A stretch of DNA of 64,000 nt from Gonocerus acuteangulatus (Eukaryota; Arthropoda; Insecta; Hemiptera; Coreidae): assembly GCA_946811695.1 (NCBI GenBank), contig OX328125.1, positions 99,413,143-99,477,142 of the forward strand, given 5' to 3'. The notes under the pieces are model-generated. The model saw nothing but the letters and a program-made list of their open reading frames with translations. It was not told the origin of the DNA and searched no databases. Every line of letters starts with the position of its first letter. Positions within the stretch are counted from its first letter, which is position 1. Below, one piece after another: positions 12,811 through 23,678 of this stretch. A program made the translations under genes and the position numbers.

Positions 12811-13849
12811 TCCGTCACGCAGGAGCTGCATAACTAAGCACTTTCCTCAGAATTTGAGTAGTGTAGACTGCTTTCCAGAACAATTTGCTTAAAATATCTT
12901 ACATAAATAAAATAAAAACATGAATAGTTCTCTTTTAATGTTTTAATGAGTAACTGATCAATTATTAATTTGCTTCCAGAGTTATGTTTACACATGGTAC
13001 CTACTACACTACGTAATAAATACAAAAAACCTCATATTATCGTATTTTGATCTAAGGAAGGAACAGGATACAGTCCCTCTAATGGTAGAAAGCGCTCCTT
13101 GCGGCGGCTTTGTGAACCTACGTCTGACAGGCTTTTCTATTGAAATATATTACAAAGTAAACCCCCACTTTCCGATTGACCGATTCAGCTCATTTTTACA
13201 ACACTTGTTTCTCATTAGTTACCCACGACGTATACCGCGTTTCGTTACAATACAGCAGAAATTACGACCAGTATGAGTATATTAGTAATTTGGGTCCGGA
13301 GTAAACCCCCCTCCGAATGAACCGATTTAGTTTATTTTTACAACACATATTTACCTGTAGATTACCACTACGAATACCGAGTTTCGTCGAAATATACCAA
13401 AAATCACGGCTGGTAGTGGCGAATTGGTATTGTGGGTCCGGAGTAAACCCCCCTCCTTATGAACCGATTTAGTTCATTTTTATATCTCACTTTTCTCTCT
13501 ATATTACCACTACGAATACCAAGTTTCGTTGAAATATAACAAATATTACGGCTGACATGGTCAAATTAGTGTTTTGGGTTCGGGGTAAACCCCCCCTTCC
13601 GGTGGACCGATTTTGGTGGTTAACGAACTCGTTCAATCGTTTGCTAATTGAATGCTATATACCAAGTTTCGTGACGAAAAAACAAAAACTCTGGCCGCTA
13701 TCATGTTAACAGACATATATATATATATTTTAACGGGGGTCATTTTCGGTGTCTACGAGGTAGGATCGATAAAGATTCGAAGAAATTTTTCAAAAATTCC
13801 GTCATGAGTGCAACCTCAATAGCTACTTTCCTTCGGAGGAAAGTGCTAA
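12811..13849 (+). mobile_element. HINE/DINE-1-like element, family A, copy 1
   Basis: Non-autonomous Helentron-associated element. The 5' end is TCCGTCACGCAGGAGCTGCA, preceded by an A-run. A 12-bp repeat AGCACTTTCCTC lies 26 bp inside the 5' end (12837-12848) and recurs inverted at the 3' end (13836-13847), which is the asymmetric inverted-repeat layout of HINEs. The 3' end is a hairpin (CTTTCCT/AGGAAAG, 13826-13843) then CTAA (13846-13849). Inside are direct repeats of about 145 bp (GAGTAAACCCCCCTCC... units from about 13300) and a short TA run near 13715. Helentron proteins would be needed in trans. The frame at 13082-13276 is conserved with copy 2 but has no recognisable domain. Confidence 0.82.
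13290..13580 (+). repeat. Internal tandem repeat of HINE family A (two units)
   Basis: Two diverged units of about 145 bp, each starting GGAGTAAACCCCCCTCC and containing GAACCGATTTAGTT and ATTACCACTACGAATACC. Copy 2 of the element (55.2-56.4 kb) has three units, so the array changes in length between copies. Confidence 0.8.
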
Positions 13850-14295
13850 AAAACTAGGCACTGCTTTTTTTTCTTCAACAAAACAGGTGAACGATACGAG
13901 ATATTTTGGTAAGTGTTTATTGACAGAGAGCTAATACTAAGGTAAGTGTGCTGTATGCCTATGGCTTCAGCTGTATAGACTTACATACAAGACACGCTTC
14001 AAGTCAAGTAGAAACCTCAGAAATGCATACTCAAACAATCTGTAAACATTAACATTATCTACATATCACGAATATGAAATGTAACAGTAACCTATTATTA
14101 ATTTGTATAATCCAAACGGACTTTGTAACACTCAATTGTAAATTTAATAATTAATATATTATATTGTCTTAAGTTCCTTCACTTGGGCTCCAACTTTTTT
14201 CGCCAGGGGTAGTCGTGATGGGGGACGGGATCCCTATAAAACTTCATAACAACCTTAAGTATCGCTCTAGAATGAAGCAGAATTCTGTCAAAAAA

Positions 14296-15110
14296 ATCTG
14301 CCACGCAGGATCTGCAGCTAAGCAGGCTCCTCAGAAGATGAATGTACAACGCATTTATAAATATTATGTTTAAAATAACCTATATAAATACAAAATCAAC
14401 ATAAATAATGTTGAAGTTTTATATATCGTCGCTGCAAATGCAAAGTATCGAATCTGAAAATCACCACTTTTCAGAGTGGAAAAGCATTTATTCATAACTT
14501 TTTCTTGGACAGTCAAATATTCGGCAGATTTGACCTTTTGATAGTGGAATACTTTCCCTTTAATAGAGTGATCTAAGATTCGAGAATTTGCCGTACATAA
14601 GTCCAGCAGAAATTAGTAAAGATTGACACGGAAAGATGCATTTTTTCACATTCGTTACTTTGCTTTTGTATCGACGATATGTAATGTTAATGTTAATTAT
14701 TAATTTTTTAATCAATTTTCTGTTCAATATCAAATAAACAGTATTTTTTACAATACATGTTCCACATTGGGGATCTCATCTAACGTGTTTCGTTGCAAGA
14801 ATGTAAAAACTGCGGCTGTTACCGCCAAATTAATTTATTGGCCCCGGATCGAGCTCCAATTCCTAATAGACCGCTTTAGATATTTTTTACAACCCACATT
14901 TTTCTTTAGTTACACTTGAGGTATGCCGAGTCCCGTTGAAATATAACAATAGCTTCGACCGTAAGAGTCCCGGCTTTCAGATTGACTTATTTTGCTGGTT
15001 AAAGAACTCTTCGAATCACTTTTGTATAAAAATGTTATATACCAAGTTTCGTGGGTACAAAACCAAAATTGTGGCCGCTATCATGATAACAGACACATAT
15101 GTACTGTATG
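14296..15110 (+). mobile_element. Degenerate HINE family A relative
   Basis: The 5' region (CTGCCACGCAGGATCTGCAG, CTAAGCAGGCTCCTCAGAAG) matches the family A head with many substitutions. Downstream blocks also match: GTTGAAATATAACAA, TTATATACCAAGTTTCGT, and GTGGCCGCTATCATGATAAC near 15070. I could not find the 3' hairpin, so the copy is truncated or decayed. Its position just after copy 1 suggests either a tandem insertion or an old local duplication. Confidence 0.65.
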
Positions 15111-15119
15111 AAGTATCTA

Positions 15120-15940
15120 TGTATGAAGATACCCTAACATTGTAGCACTAACAAGCAGACAGCTGGTCCCGCAGGTCAATGGCAGAAGAAGGCAGTCTGC
15201 CAGCTATAGTCATTGTTATCATTATCCTCATTCATAGCATGCTTCAGGTGACAGCGGAAATAAAAACTCACTGATAAGAATAGAGTAGGTATAGTGTTAA
15301 GGTTACGATGAGAATAATCTCAGGATTCTTTAGGGGCTTCATACCTTTCGATAAACCTAAAAGAACGTTATTCAAGGTACACAGAATGAATAATGTCGAA
15401 ACATCAAGAAACCAAAGTATCATCTACCTGATGCCTACTTTACGCAAGCTTGAAACAGTGGTTTTCACTGTCTCTCTTGCTCTTCTAAAATAACCGGCTC
15501 AGTAGTGAGCAGTCCATCTCTAATCCAACGCTATGGATAGTTAATGTCCAACAAATTTCGGACGGCCCTCCCCTAGCGGTATGGACAACATGGAACCACT
15601 CCCAAACTCTGTGCTAAAAGTACTTCCTCCAAGAACAATGACCGTTTATTATCGAGGAATGCGTGGAAAAACTCTGCATTAAATCGAGAGGTCAAAAAAT
15701 GGGGACCTATTATTTCATTATTCCACACAAATTCAGAGGTATACTCCCTCCTATATTTTTGGGGCGGGTGGAGTAATGGAGATAGGGGTGGGGTGAAAGG
15801 GTGAGTGGAGGGGGTGGGGATAAACCATATTTTTAAACATGAATATTTGACGAATTCGTTCCTGAGTACAACCTAGAATATTATTCCTTCAAAAGGTGTT
15901 AAAAAGATTTTCAGGATAACAGAACCACTACTCAAAGGCC
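15120..15940. other. No gene recognised
   Basis: Unique-looking sequence with a G-rich stretch at about 15760-15820. The 61-codon frame at 15308-15493 has no recognisable feature. Confidence 0.45.
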
Positions 15941-15943
15941 GTA

Positions 15944-16105
15944 GCCACATTGAGTGCACCGGTTCCCGTTGATCACCGAAGTTAAGCGAAGTTGAATGGG
16001 TGACCGACCACTTGCTGTTGGCGTTATAAAAGGCCGGCAACCTAGAGATAGCCCGGAGTTAATAGCCCAAGTGTTGATACGTCGTTAAATACACACTCAC
16101 GAAAA
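15944..16105 (+). mobile_element. 5S rRNA-derived SINE (SINE3-like), copy 1
   Basis: The first about 90 bp resemble 5S rRNA: CACCGGTTCCCGTTGATCAC, CGAAGTTAAGCGAAGTTGAA and GGGTGACCGACCAC. A short non-5S tail shared with other copies follows (GGCAACCT, GATAGCCC, GGAGTTAATAGCCCAA), then an A-rich end. 5S supplies an internal Pol III promoter. The middle of the 5S is deleted, so this is a SINE and not an rRNA gene. Confidence 0.82.
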
Positions 16106-16109
16106 AAAA

Positions 16110-17204
16110 ACCCATTGGCGACAGAAGGCGCACAAGGCCATTTAGAATTTGTTTGTGGGGAAAAAATATAAAATACACTCAAAAAAATCAATTAATTTAA
16201 AATAGAGTACAATTTAGACGGTTGTAGGGAGTAATAATTTCTGTAATCCAGCTGACAGCTGTGGCCTAGAACGAGGCTTGGAGAAAAACGAGGGAATGAA
16301 ATGAGCGGGAAACGGCCATCAAAGATACAAACGAGGGGAAAAAACTAGAGCAGGGATGTTTCAAGCCCGTGGTGTGCGGTATGGTTGGCGGGGAGAAATT
16401 ATCTGTCGACAGGACTAATGAATAGTGGTGCAGTGGTTTTCAACACATTCTAGCACGATAGAGTAAAGATAATTCAAAACTACACGCTCCCTTTTTATCA
16501 ATGACTAAACAATTAAAAAAAAACTTAAGTATTCTTCACTGAAACACAGATCCTAAAGCAGGCCATTCACGTTCCGATTTGCAGTAAGACATGTGGTCCT
16601 TCCGAAGTTGGACCACAAGTGAGATCGTGAATAGGCTTGTTGGAAGTCTAGTTGGATGAGTCGAAACGACTCGAAGGCCCGACATCCGACTGGCGACAGA
16701 GTTGGAACGTGAGTGTGGGAGTTGGATCAAAGTCGTCCAAGTTATCTCAGTCAGTGCTTGAGTGCTTGACATTCGGGCATCTTCGGTCTACACTTGATAA
16801 ATTTTTCTGCTCCTGAGGAACATACACATTCTTGAAGACACGCTAGGACTAAAGTTGGATAGCAAGTCGGAGCGTGAGTAGAGTCGACTATCCACTACAC
16901 CACTCAGCTAAAATGTCATATTAACTTTTCGACATATTTTACACAAACCCAGACATTTATACTCTTAAACAATAATTCCCTATAATCGAAAGACAAAATA
17001 AAAAATAAATAAAAAGGAAGGACTAAAAACTAAAACTTACATGTATTTGAGCAACCATTTTTATAAGTGATTGGAACATACCTAAAAAGAAAAAATATAT
17101 TAATATACAAAAAAATAACATGTATTAAGTAACTAATTCATAAACATTTTAACCATTTGTAGTACATAGGAATTAACGTATTACATCGACGATTATGTTC
17201 AGAC
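16110..17204. other. No gene recognised
   Basis: The interval 16540-16790 is less AT-rich and has several GAGTTGGA/GAGTCGA words, but I see no clear unit or domain. The rest is AT-rich filler. Confidence 0.45.
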
Positions 17205-17205
17205 G

Positions 17206-17296
17206 ATCTTTCATGTAGAGGCGTGAACCCTACAGGCCAAAGGTCATAGGTTCGATTCCACCAGGGGTATTGGCTTTTCTTTCGAAAAATAAAAAG
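17206..17296 (+). mobile_element. SINE family 1, left part (interrupted by a HINE)
   Basis: Partial tRNA-like head with the GGTTCGATTCC B-box and the TTTTCTTTCGAAAAA block. The sequence breaks in the A-run, where the HINE at 17297 begins. The body resumes at 18402 with AAGGCTAGAAAAG, GATAACACGACCC. Confidence 0.75.
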
Positions 17297-18212
17297 TCCG
17301 ACCCCGCAGGAACTGCAGCATCTTAGCGCGGTTCCGTTCTTATCCCTATACTCATTTAGAATGATTAAAATAGAAGCTGTTATTATTTTGGGTCCACATT
17401 TCTTGAAAGGTATTGATTTACGATCTTACCTGAATGGGTCGGCCAACCCTCCCTAGGAAGGACCCCGCTAGGCAGTTGAAAAGCTATATCTTGGAAATCC
17501 ATATCTCTAACATTAAATTGTTTCTTATTTTCTTAACCTGATTTATTATCAAATACATTATCCAACTGTAAGCAATTAAAAAAAAAAACAAGGAATAAAA
17601 ACAGACAAAAAGATCAGTTCGAATAAGCGAAATCAATTACTTTAAAGTTTTAAGCACTTATTTCTCCGATTGACATCGCCTAATCAAAACTTTCATCAGA
17701 ACCTTTTTTGTAGAGCTTTCTAATGGAATTCTTCCGTTTCCCAAGATTTTCAACCTTTTTCTAGATATTAAGGAAAGTATACAAAGTTACCAAAACTTTT
17801 TATGTCTGTTAATAAAATATTTTATTCTAACCCTTCCTGAACTCCAAACGTAACCAAAATTTCAACATATTAGTTTTAATGAAAGTAGAACATGCAGGAA
17901 ATGTTTAAACTGCATCCCATGATTCTAAGTACCCAAACCAAAAACGGTATTCAAAAACTATTTTTCCAATTTTCTCGAAAACTGTTAAAGCTATCGCCTT
18001 GAAAATGGTTTCATTAGTTTTCCTAGCCCAAGAAGCCTATAAAACGAGTAATTATAAGCATATGAACTTAAAAACGTAAGCGTTACGATTTTTTTGCGCG
18101 AATTTCGCCCCAAACGCCATTTTCCAGTGGGCGGATTTTGCTGGTTAACGAACTTGACCTTTCAAATTTCATCAAAATCGGACCATTAGGGAAGCCAGAA
18201 ATGAGCGAACAG

Positions 18213-18265
<53 letters not shown>

Positions 18266-18401
18266 CAAATTTGAACCACCATCATTTTCGGTTTCTAGGG
18301 GTTCTGAAACGCAAAATTTTCTAGTCGGCACTTCTGGATTGCGTCATGAGATCAACCTTATAAGCGGGGTTCCTCCCTATGGGGGAGGGAGGAACCGCTA
18401 A
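17297..18401 (+). mobile_element. HINE/DINE-1-like element, family B, copy 1
   Basis: Starts TCCGACCCCGCAGGAACTGC after an A-run. The subterminal repeat TTAGCGCGGTTCC (17323-17335) recurs inverted at the 3' end as GGAACCGCTAA (two bases shorter here). The 3' hairpin is an 11-bp stem, GGTTCCTCCCT/AGGGAGGAACC (18368-18396), followed by CTAA (18398-18401). A TA microsatellite lies at about 18217-18260. One internal unit of about 350 bp (AAATCAATTACTTTAAAGTT... to AATCCCATGATTCTAAG-like) is present. The two overlapping frames across the microsatellite are not genes. It lies within a SINE. Confidence 0.85.
18217..18260. repeat. (TA)n microsatellite inside HINE
   Basis: TA run shortly before the 3' end of the element; the same place is occupied by TA runs in the other good HINE copies. 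Confidence 0.9.
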
Positions 18402-18450
18402 AAGGCTAGAAAAGTGGCGATAGCCTATAGATAACACGACCCAAAAATCG
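18402..18450 (+). mobile_element. SINE family 1, right part
   Basis: Continues the SINE broken at 17296: GGCTAGAAAAGTGGCGATAG then GATAACACGACCCAAAA. The CATCAGCCCTATCCT piece is missing, perhaps by deletion between GGC repeats. Confidence 0.7.
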
Positions 18451-18669
18451 GTCATATGTAATTAATATATTATTTATTTTAGCACCTCAATAAAGTCTGT
18501 AAGCTCTTCCACATTACACGAAAGCTCACAAGTATAATATCTAATGTAAAACCCTATTTCTCTGGTTCCTCTAATTTTTAGTAACGGGGAACGCCACCCT
18601 CGTTCTCATTTTTGAATTCCTGTTATCAAACATTATTATATCTTGAACTCACATTTTACGGTTATGAGT

Positions 18670-18673
<4 letters not shown>

Positions 18674-18736
<63 letters not shown>
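18674..18736. repeat. Poly(A) run of 63
   Basis: A single uninterrupted A run. It may be the tail of an unrecognised retroposon, but I could not assign the sequence on either side. Confidence 0.9.
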
Positions 18737-18737
<1 letters not shown>

Positions 18738-19212
18738 GCGAAGAATTTCACGCGTGAACAATGGCTATAGAACTTATATAAAAAAAAGTCCAATAATTTT
18801 ACCACAGAGTGTGACGTCTGGAGAGTTAATCTTATAATTACTAAATCATGTGCGGGACGAGCATATCCACAGGTGTAAAGGGTGGGCCAGGTCTACATAC
18901 ACCGTAACTGTGAGTTAAGATCGCAGCGTGCCCGATCTCGGCGGCCTTCAATACTGTTTTTCCTGTTTTACTTACAAATACATTTTCCCTTTCATTGTAT
19001 GACCATTCGACCATTGACCTTTTCTTGGAGGGAAGGAATACGAAAAAATATGAGTCATGCCGATCGTGGAGAGTGCAGAACCCAGACCGCATATGTGCGT
19101 CTAGAGCGCTGAGGGCACTGCATTTCACGCCCGCTTATATGCGCTCAGGGGATTTTAAGGGTTAATACACATAGTAGGATAAACCTAGGGATATCGTTAT
19201 CGCTATAATATG

Positions 19213-19469
19213 CATGGGCGTATATACGGGGGCCGAGGGGGCTGCAGCTTCCCCCCGACATCGGTAAGAATGTGTCATAAAACCCTAAAAAATAAATAAA
19301 ATTAGATCACTTAATTTAGAAAAAATGTTTTTTATTGGGAGTAATAACTTTTCAATTGGCTAACTATACCAAATTCTATATTTTTAATATTCCATACCCC
19401 CAAATGTTCTCAGCCCACCCCCGAAATTCTTCCAGCCCCTCCCGAAATTATTTTCTATATACGCCCATG
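19213..19469. mobile_element. hAT-like MITE (CATGGGCG family), copy 2
   Basis: Begins CATGGGCGTATATACGGGGG and ends CTATATACGCCCATG. A perfect 8-bp repeat ATAATATG flanks it at 19205-19212 and 19470-19477. It matches the 10.6-kb element along its length. An 8-bp duplication is the hallmark of hAT (also P and Merlin); there is no transposase. Confidence 0.92.
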
Positions 19470-19479
19470 ATAATATGTT

Positions 19480-20690
19480 ACATTTTAGCCAGAACGAAAT
19501 TCCTGCTATTCTTGGTTACTTAGAATTAACAATTATCGTTGAGAACTTTTATATTATTATTATTTTTTATTGTAAATATCTATAGGGCATAATTTCTAAG
19601 CAAATATTCTATTTCCAAGGAAGTACTCTTCCTAAAAGATAGATCCAGCTGATTTTTATAGAAAATATAAAATAAGTATGTATTTCCTTATTCTGACGAA
19701 GTGTATTTTCCCCAGAAGAAATGTACATAGCCGCCGCATGCATTATTGATATTCTCGTTAGATAGAGAGGTCGTACATCAGAGACGGACATAGAGCACGG
19801 ATGGGTAAACCCACTTCAATATCCAGACAAATCCCTTACGGGTTACGACTCACATACCCCAAGATAGGATCCTCCTCTCTTACGCCCTAGATACTTGGGG
19901 GAGATACGACCCTCGTCCTGAGTAAAGCCTGCAGAAATACACCCTACGGACTTATAGTGCTCGCCAGTAAGGTAAACCATGAAGGTTTAGAGTCGTCCTT
20001 TGTTGGCTTAACGAGTCAATATCTTGGAGGTAGGATTTCGCCTCCTACGAGAGGATCGGAAATCACATCGTGTTACAGCTGTGTAAACGGGCTGGCTCCA
20101 GAAATGCAATCAATATACCCAGCTTTTTCCCGTCGCAAGATGACCAGCGTAAAGCACGTAGGGGATGTGGACTCAAATCCCGCTCTGGCAGGTCTTCAGC
20201 AATGGGAACCACCAAAGTACTCACCATGGATGTTTAGAGAGTGTAAATTAATGTTACGTAAATAATTTCATAAAAAAGTATACAAAGAGACATTTGCCAG
20301 CTAGGTCCATCAGCCAGAATAAAGCCAAAAGTTAAAATATCTAAATCAAGGTTACTTTCGTCCACAGATGATCTTGATCAGTACCTCTTGAACCCTAGTC
20401 AAATAAAACCCATAGCATAATTCTTAAGGATCATTTCGGGTCTTAATCACTTTACGAACGCTTTATTTCCACTTTCCATATATTCCCCGAATATGTATAT
20501 CTTAAATAATAAAGCTCAATCATGTGAATACAAGGTGTTTCTATGTAAGTAAAGAAAGGTAACCGTAAGTAAATGTTTCCCGAAATAAAACAAACACAAG
20601 TGTGAATGTGACATAATAATACCCTAGAAGTTGTTTGCACTAAAGCCCGATCCAAAAGCCATTTATTCCTGTTTTTCTTTCCTTTTCCTA
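19480..20690. other. No gene recognised
   Basis: The interval 19800-20260 is less AT-rich and carries a 102-codon plus-strand frame (19957-20265), but no domain, splice pattern or family similarity is apparent. Confidence 0.4.
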
Positions 20691-20699
20691 CACTTCCTC

Positions 20700-21435
20700 T
20701 TGTATGGCAAATTACCGATACTTATGAAGTTGTAGAGGTCATCTAACCTAAAGCCTTAGATGTAATTTCTCAATAGCGACAAATGAGATCTTGACGTTTT
20801 AGATAAAATCATACCTGTAATTGTCGACGCCGTCTTAGTAGTATACGATAATTAACCTTAGTTGATAACACATTGATTTATGAAACTTAGTTGAGAGAGG
20901 TCATATTGCACATAGTTTCAGATGACGCCTCGCACTTTGTTGGAAAGTCTATCTTTCATGAAGTTTTTAACTGCGAACCTCTACTTGTAGGTTGTTGCCC
21001 ATGAAATATTGCTCTTGTTAGGAAATGTCATATTATTTGCGGTAACGGCTGACATTTTAAAATGAATTGTATATATGTTAGAGCCCGCGAGGTGGTAGAT
21101 GGCATCAAACCGACTGTTGTACCTATAGTTGTAGTTGAAAACTTGGGGTCAGTTAAAAACGTCATCTCACCCTAACGTAGTCTTGTGAGTTATTCTTTGT
21201 GTAGTTGTAGATGCAGTTAGTTGCAATTGGCATCGCACTATAGTTGGTAGTCATGGCATCTTACCATGATTAAGAGCTGATATGTTACCTTTAACGGTAA
21301 ATGTTATCTTTCTCGCTCTTATTCTTAGTTATACGTGTCATATTATCCTTATTTGTAGATGTCATATCGGTCGAAATTGCGGATGTCGTTTTACTTATAG
21401 TTGTAGTTGAAATCCCGCCCCTCGTTGTGTCGTCT
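20700..21435 (+). repeat. Diffuse degenerate repeat tract (TAGTTGTAGATGTCAT-like)
   Basis: Words such as TAGTTGTAG, TGTAGATGTCAT, GTCATATTATC and GGCATC recur many times in loose order over about 700 bp (for example near 20725, 20905, 21125, 21215, 21355 and 21400). No exact period holds, so this looks like an old, heavily mutated minisatellite. Confidence 0.4.
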
Positions 21436-21439
21436 TACA

Positions 21440-22480
21440 AGTAGTAGTTGAGGCCGTTCTTCATTTGAATGATATTTGGTCACGTATATTCGTATTTTCA
21501 TTTAACTCGGTCTTCTGGAAGATAAGACAGATGTTGAGGAAGGCTTCCTTCAATCATCGTAAGAAAGTGAAATATGTTCTTCAATCCACGAGGTATAAAT
21601 TGAGGACTGGTCAACAACCATCTCGGTACTCGTACATCTTGCGTCAAATACTCCACGGGTCGTGGTGAAAGCAAATCGAATATCCGCTTTTCTCCAACAT
21701 AACAATTCTGTCGTAGGTAATTCCTTTTCAGGTGATATCAGGGTGCGTTCGATCGGAGTCGTGATCCCGTATCTGTCAAGATGCTGTTAACAAACAAGCA
21801 AACCTAAGAACATCTGGTTCCCTTATCCTTGGGGCTATCCCTGGGAATTCCGGGATATGCCAGGGTCGTGAGGGGAGAATCAAGACGGCGGATGTCGAAA
21901 ACCACGCCTCAGCTATTAGTAAGAGTAAGGAAAAAGGGTCAAGCCGAGCACTTGAAAGCACAACCGATGAGATTTATATGTTGCTGATGCACATAGCTCG
22001 TTAAGGAAGTGTGTCGGATACAAGTGTTGTTGGTTGCACAAGAACTATATAGGCGAACGATCTTAGAATATCGGTTACCAGTACAGCAACATGTCTCGTT
22101 AAAACTATGATGAAAGAGGGATGACAAGGAGGAACACATTTCCACGGGTTATAATTTCCTGACAGCTGGCCTAGAAATGGTGATCTCGCCCTGAGGATAT
22201 GGTGCCCGTTGAAATACTGTGATGAAACGTGAGTTCCGTGCAGCATCATTCTTCGCCATATGCTCTTTCTGCCATAAAACATAACAAGGTGTCAGAGCCT
22301 TTTCTCAAGACATTAATTATAATCTGAGAGCATTTAAAAGAAAACGCATACTAAATGCGCCTCGCAATCGATGTGGTATCATATTTTGTATACTAATTCT
22401 AGCACTTGTCCCTGTTACTAAATTGGAATCAGATAAATAACACCGGCACACACAAAAAAAAAATATATTCTCATGTATTT
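21440..22480. other. No gene recognised
   Basis: Several overlapping frames of 60-93 codons lie on both strands here. None shows a recognisable family signature. Confidence 0.4.
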
Positions 22481-22486
22481 TGACAC

Positions 22487-22885
22487 GCTGAATCCGAATC
22501 CGGAGTCGGTTTCACCCCAGCACGTCAGGTTTAAGAGCATTTGAAGATCAAATTTCGTGTGAAGTCGTTAAAGAAGAAATAACTAGAGCTTCCAGGGTTT
22601 TGAGGGTCGCTGAATTGGAATCCGAGGTCTGTTTCAGCACATGGGTGCAAAATCAAGGTAATTTCAAGGGCAAATATGTTTATTCTTCAAGAAATGAATC
22701 TGCAGTCAAAATTCTTTTTTTGCAAAATAGACATATTTTTCCTTGAAATGACCTTGATTTTGTGCCGATGGGGCGAAACAGACCCCGGATTTGAATTCAG
22801 CTACTCTCAAAACCACAGAACCTTTATTTATTTCTTCGGTTAACGATTTCATACGAAATTTGACCTTCGTGTAGAAATACATGAG
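22487..22885. repeat. Direct plus inverted repeat of a ~122-bp unit
   Basis: Two direct units start at 22487 and 22609 (GCTGAATCCGAATCCGGAGT / GCTGAATTGGAATCCGAGGT). A third partial unit lies inverted at about 22712-22880. In the inverted unit the reverse strand reads as a frame ending ...GVCFAPSAQNQGHFKEKYV. The direct unit reads similarly (VCFSTWVQNQGNFKGKYV), so the similarity is visible at protein level too. I do not recognise the protein. It may be a minisatellite with a chance frame. Confidence 0.6.
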
Positions 22886-23676
22886 AATAAATGTATGGTG
22901 TCTTTGGAAATTGCCACAATTATTTTGTGTACCTGTGTAATTGTCATTTGGACGTTCTGGCCACGGTGATTCAAACCACTTGGATTCACCTGAACAAAAT
23001 TCGTCAGAAAAATTGCACTCCACAAAAAGGAAAATTATTTAAAAAAATAACTGGTCTTTGTAATTACATTTTGTATATTCTAAGTAACGTCTAAGATTCT
23101 ATATATTTTTAACCCTTACATGGGATTTGTAAAATGAGGTAAACATAATAATAGGAGAAGTATTCATTATATACATAATAATATCGAGAAGCTAAATTGC
23201 GGGCAACGACAACACAGTAGTTTTATTATTTTTGACGCAATAAAACCCATAAATCTAATAAACTCCAACTGCTTTATTACTGTAAATCCATCACGTTGTG
23301 AAAAGAAATAAGTGTACAACAGGTGTTCTTGTAAGTTTTAAAATTAATAAATTGATAGTTTTAAGAAATTTAAAATGATTTTCCGGAACTGAAGGTAAAA
23401 TATCTAGTTTGTATATGTTTCCGTTTCTACTTTTGAAGTTGGAGCTAAATAAGCAGGGGAGCCAAGTATAGACTGGCAGGAAACTAAAATAGAAGGATTT
23501 ACTACTGGAAACAGACCTGGAGAGAGAAGTCTCCATCTCTTCCTAGTTCTTACATCTTGAAAAAATGCTATTCCGATTAGGTATACACAACTAAATTAGT
23601 AATAACAATGATTAATACTAACAACAGTGTGACAAACGGTAGGATATAATAAAATGTCTATAATGATATATATATA
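22886..23676. other. No gene recognised
   Basis: AT-rich DNA leading up to the TA-rich insertion site of the Tigger element. Confidence 0.5.
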
Positions 23677-23678
23677 TA

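Noticed and set aside
19957..20265. 102-codon plus-strand frame as a host exon
   Set aside because: No recognisable family, no clear splice context, and composition not distinct enough to support coding.
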